Below are positions 33,873 through 34,141 of a stretch of 34,141 nucleotides of DNA, piece after piece. The notes beneath the pieces were generated by a model. It did no database searches. It was not told where the DNA came from and worked only from the letters and a program-made list of their open reading frames with translations. Within the stretch, counting starts at the first letter, position 1. Every line of letters starts with the position of its first letter. A program made the position numbers and the translations under genes. The stretch comes from CAYOXX01 sp964408025 (GTDB lineage Bacteria > Acidobacteriota > DATKUA01), in NCBI GenBank assembly GCA_964408025.1, contig CAYOXX010000028.1, positions 1 to 34,141 of the forward strand. The letters run 5' to 3'.

Positions 33873-34141
33873 GCGTCGCCGCTCCTCTAACGGCTGTAAA
33901 ATCTATCCAAGCCGCTTGGGGATCGCTGTATAATCCGGGGCTGAAGTATGAAGGATATAGATATGTTGTATTTAGTAGCGAATATACTATTTCTACTCCA
34001 AATGTGATCTTTCAGTCGTGCCCCACGGGAGAGATGTTACACCACGAGGTTTCGGTTTTCAACGCGAGGCTGCGAATCGCTGATGCTATAGCGATTCTCG
34101 AAAGTTCTTTCCGCTAAGCTGACAAGAAGTCCTTGTACAAC
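33873..34141. other. AT-rich upstream region of the sugar operon
   Basis: No gene is visible. It contains a perfect 8-bp inverted repeat GAATCGCT-(8)-AGCGATTC at 34074-34097, an AT-rich block 33945-34005 that could hold the minus-strand promoter, and on the plus strand TGTATAATCCGG (33927-33938), identical to the block at 7953-7964 before the ThiF-like gene. The hairpin lacks a following T-run on either strand. Confidence 0.5.

Overview
The window reads as high-GC chromosomal DNA from a diderm, probably uncultured bacterium. The evidence for an outer membrane and envelope is a DUF5916-type beta-barrel protein with an aromatic C-terminus, a minor-pilin/PilY1 operon, a CsgG/FlgO-like secreted protein, and lipid-linked-sugar type glycosyltransferases. 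The sequence alone does not fix the phylum. An Acidobacteriota, deltaproteobacterial or candidate-phylum origin fits the gene content, but this is only a suggestion.

Layout. 1-460: 3' end of a ThyX-family gene. 461-4209: a disturbed segment with a decayed coding scrap, an AT-rich stretch carrying its own sigma70-type promoter and one 851-aa secreted protein (CsgG/FlgO-like N-terminus plus three PPC-like repeats), and then a broken transposase remnant. 4210-9272: glnA and a DUF5916 outer-membrane protein (minus strand), a ThiF/MoeB-family E1-like enzyme (plus strand), and a Trm112-like zinc protein (minus). The Trm112-like gene is the second gene of a pair whose first gene (to 11101) encodes a TPR protein with an anthrax-lethal-factor-like metallopeptidase domain.

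11242-18766: a five-gene operon, FimT/GspH-like, PilV-like, PilW-like, PilX-like and PilY1, with overlapping or close junctions; this is the priming-tip set of a type IV pilus. 18842-22346: a minus-strand operon of a secreted protein of unknown function, two tandem DUF192 proteins, ThiD and a PCC/DUF296 protein. A perfect 25-bp inverted repeat sits between the first two genes and forms the stop codon of one and the start of the signal peptide of the next. A degenerate copy of the same repeat lies beside glnA.

22510-29963: a plus-strand run of glutamate formimidoyltransferase, an RluD-family pseudouridine synthase, a 44-aa zinc-ribbon microprotein overlapping rluD by four bases, a PcrA/UvrD helicase with its own extended -10 promoter, and a large GT-C-like membrane protein. 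30129-33872: a minus-strand sugar cluster of an NDP-sugar epimerase/dehydratase, two-subunit transketolase and a polyprenyl-phosphate-type GT2, very tightly packed. It looks like the edge of a surface-polysaccharide locus.

Most genes are ordinary families. The items most worth a second look are the REP-like repeat that has become part of two genes, the AT-rich CsgG/PPC protein island, the TPR-metallopeptidase, the zinc-ribbon microprotein, and the split transketolase in a sugar cluster. I saw no CRISPR array, rRNA, tRNA or intact insertion sequence.
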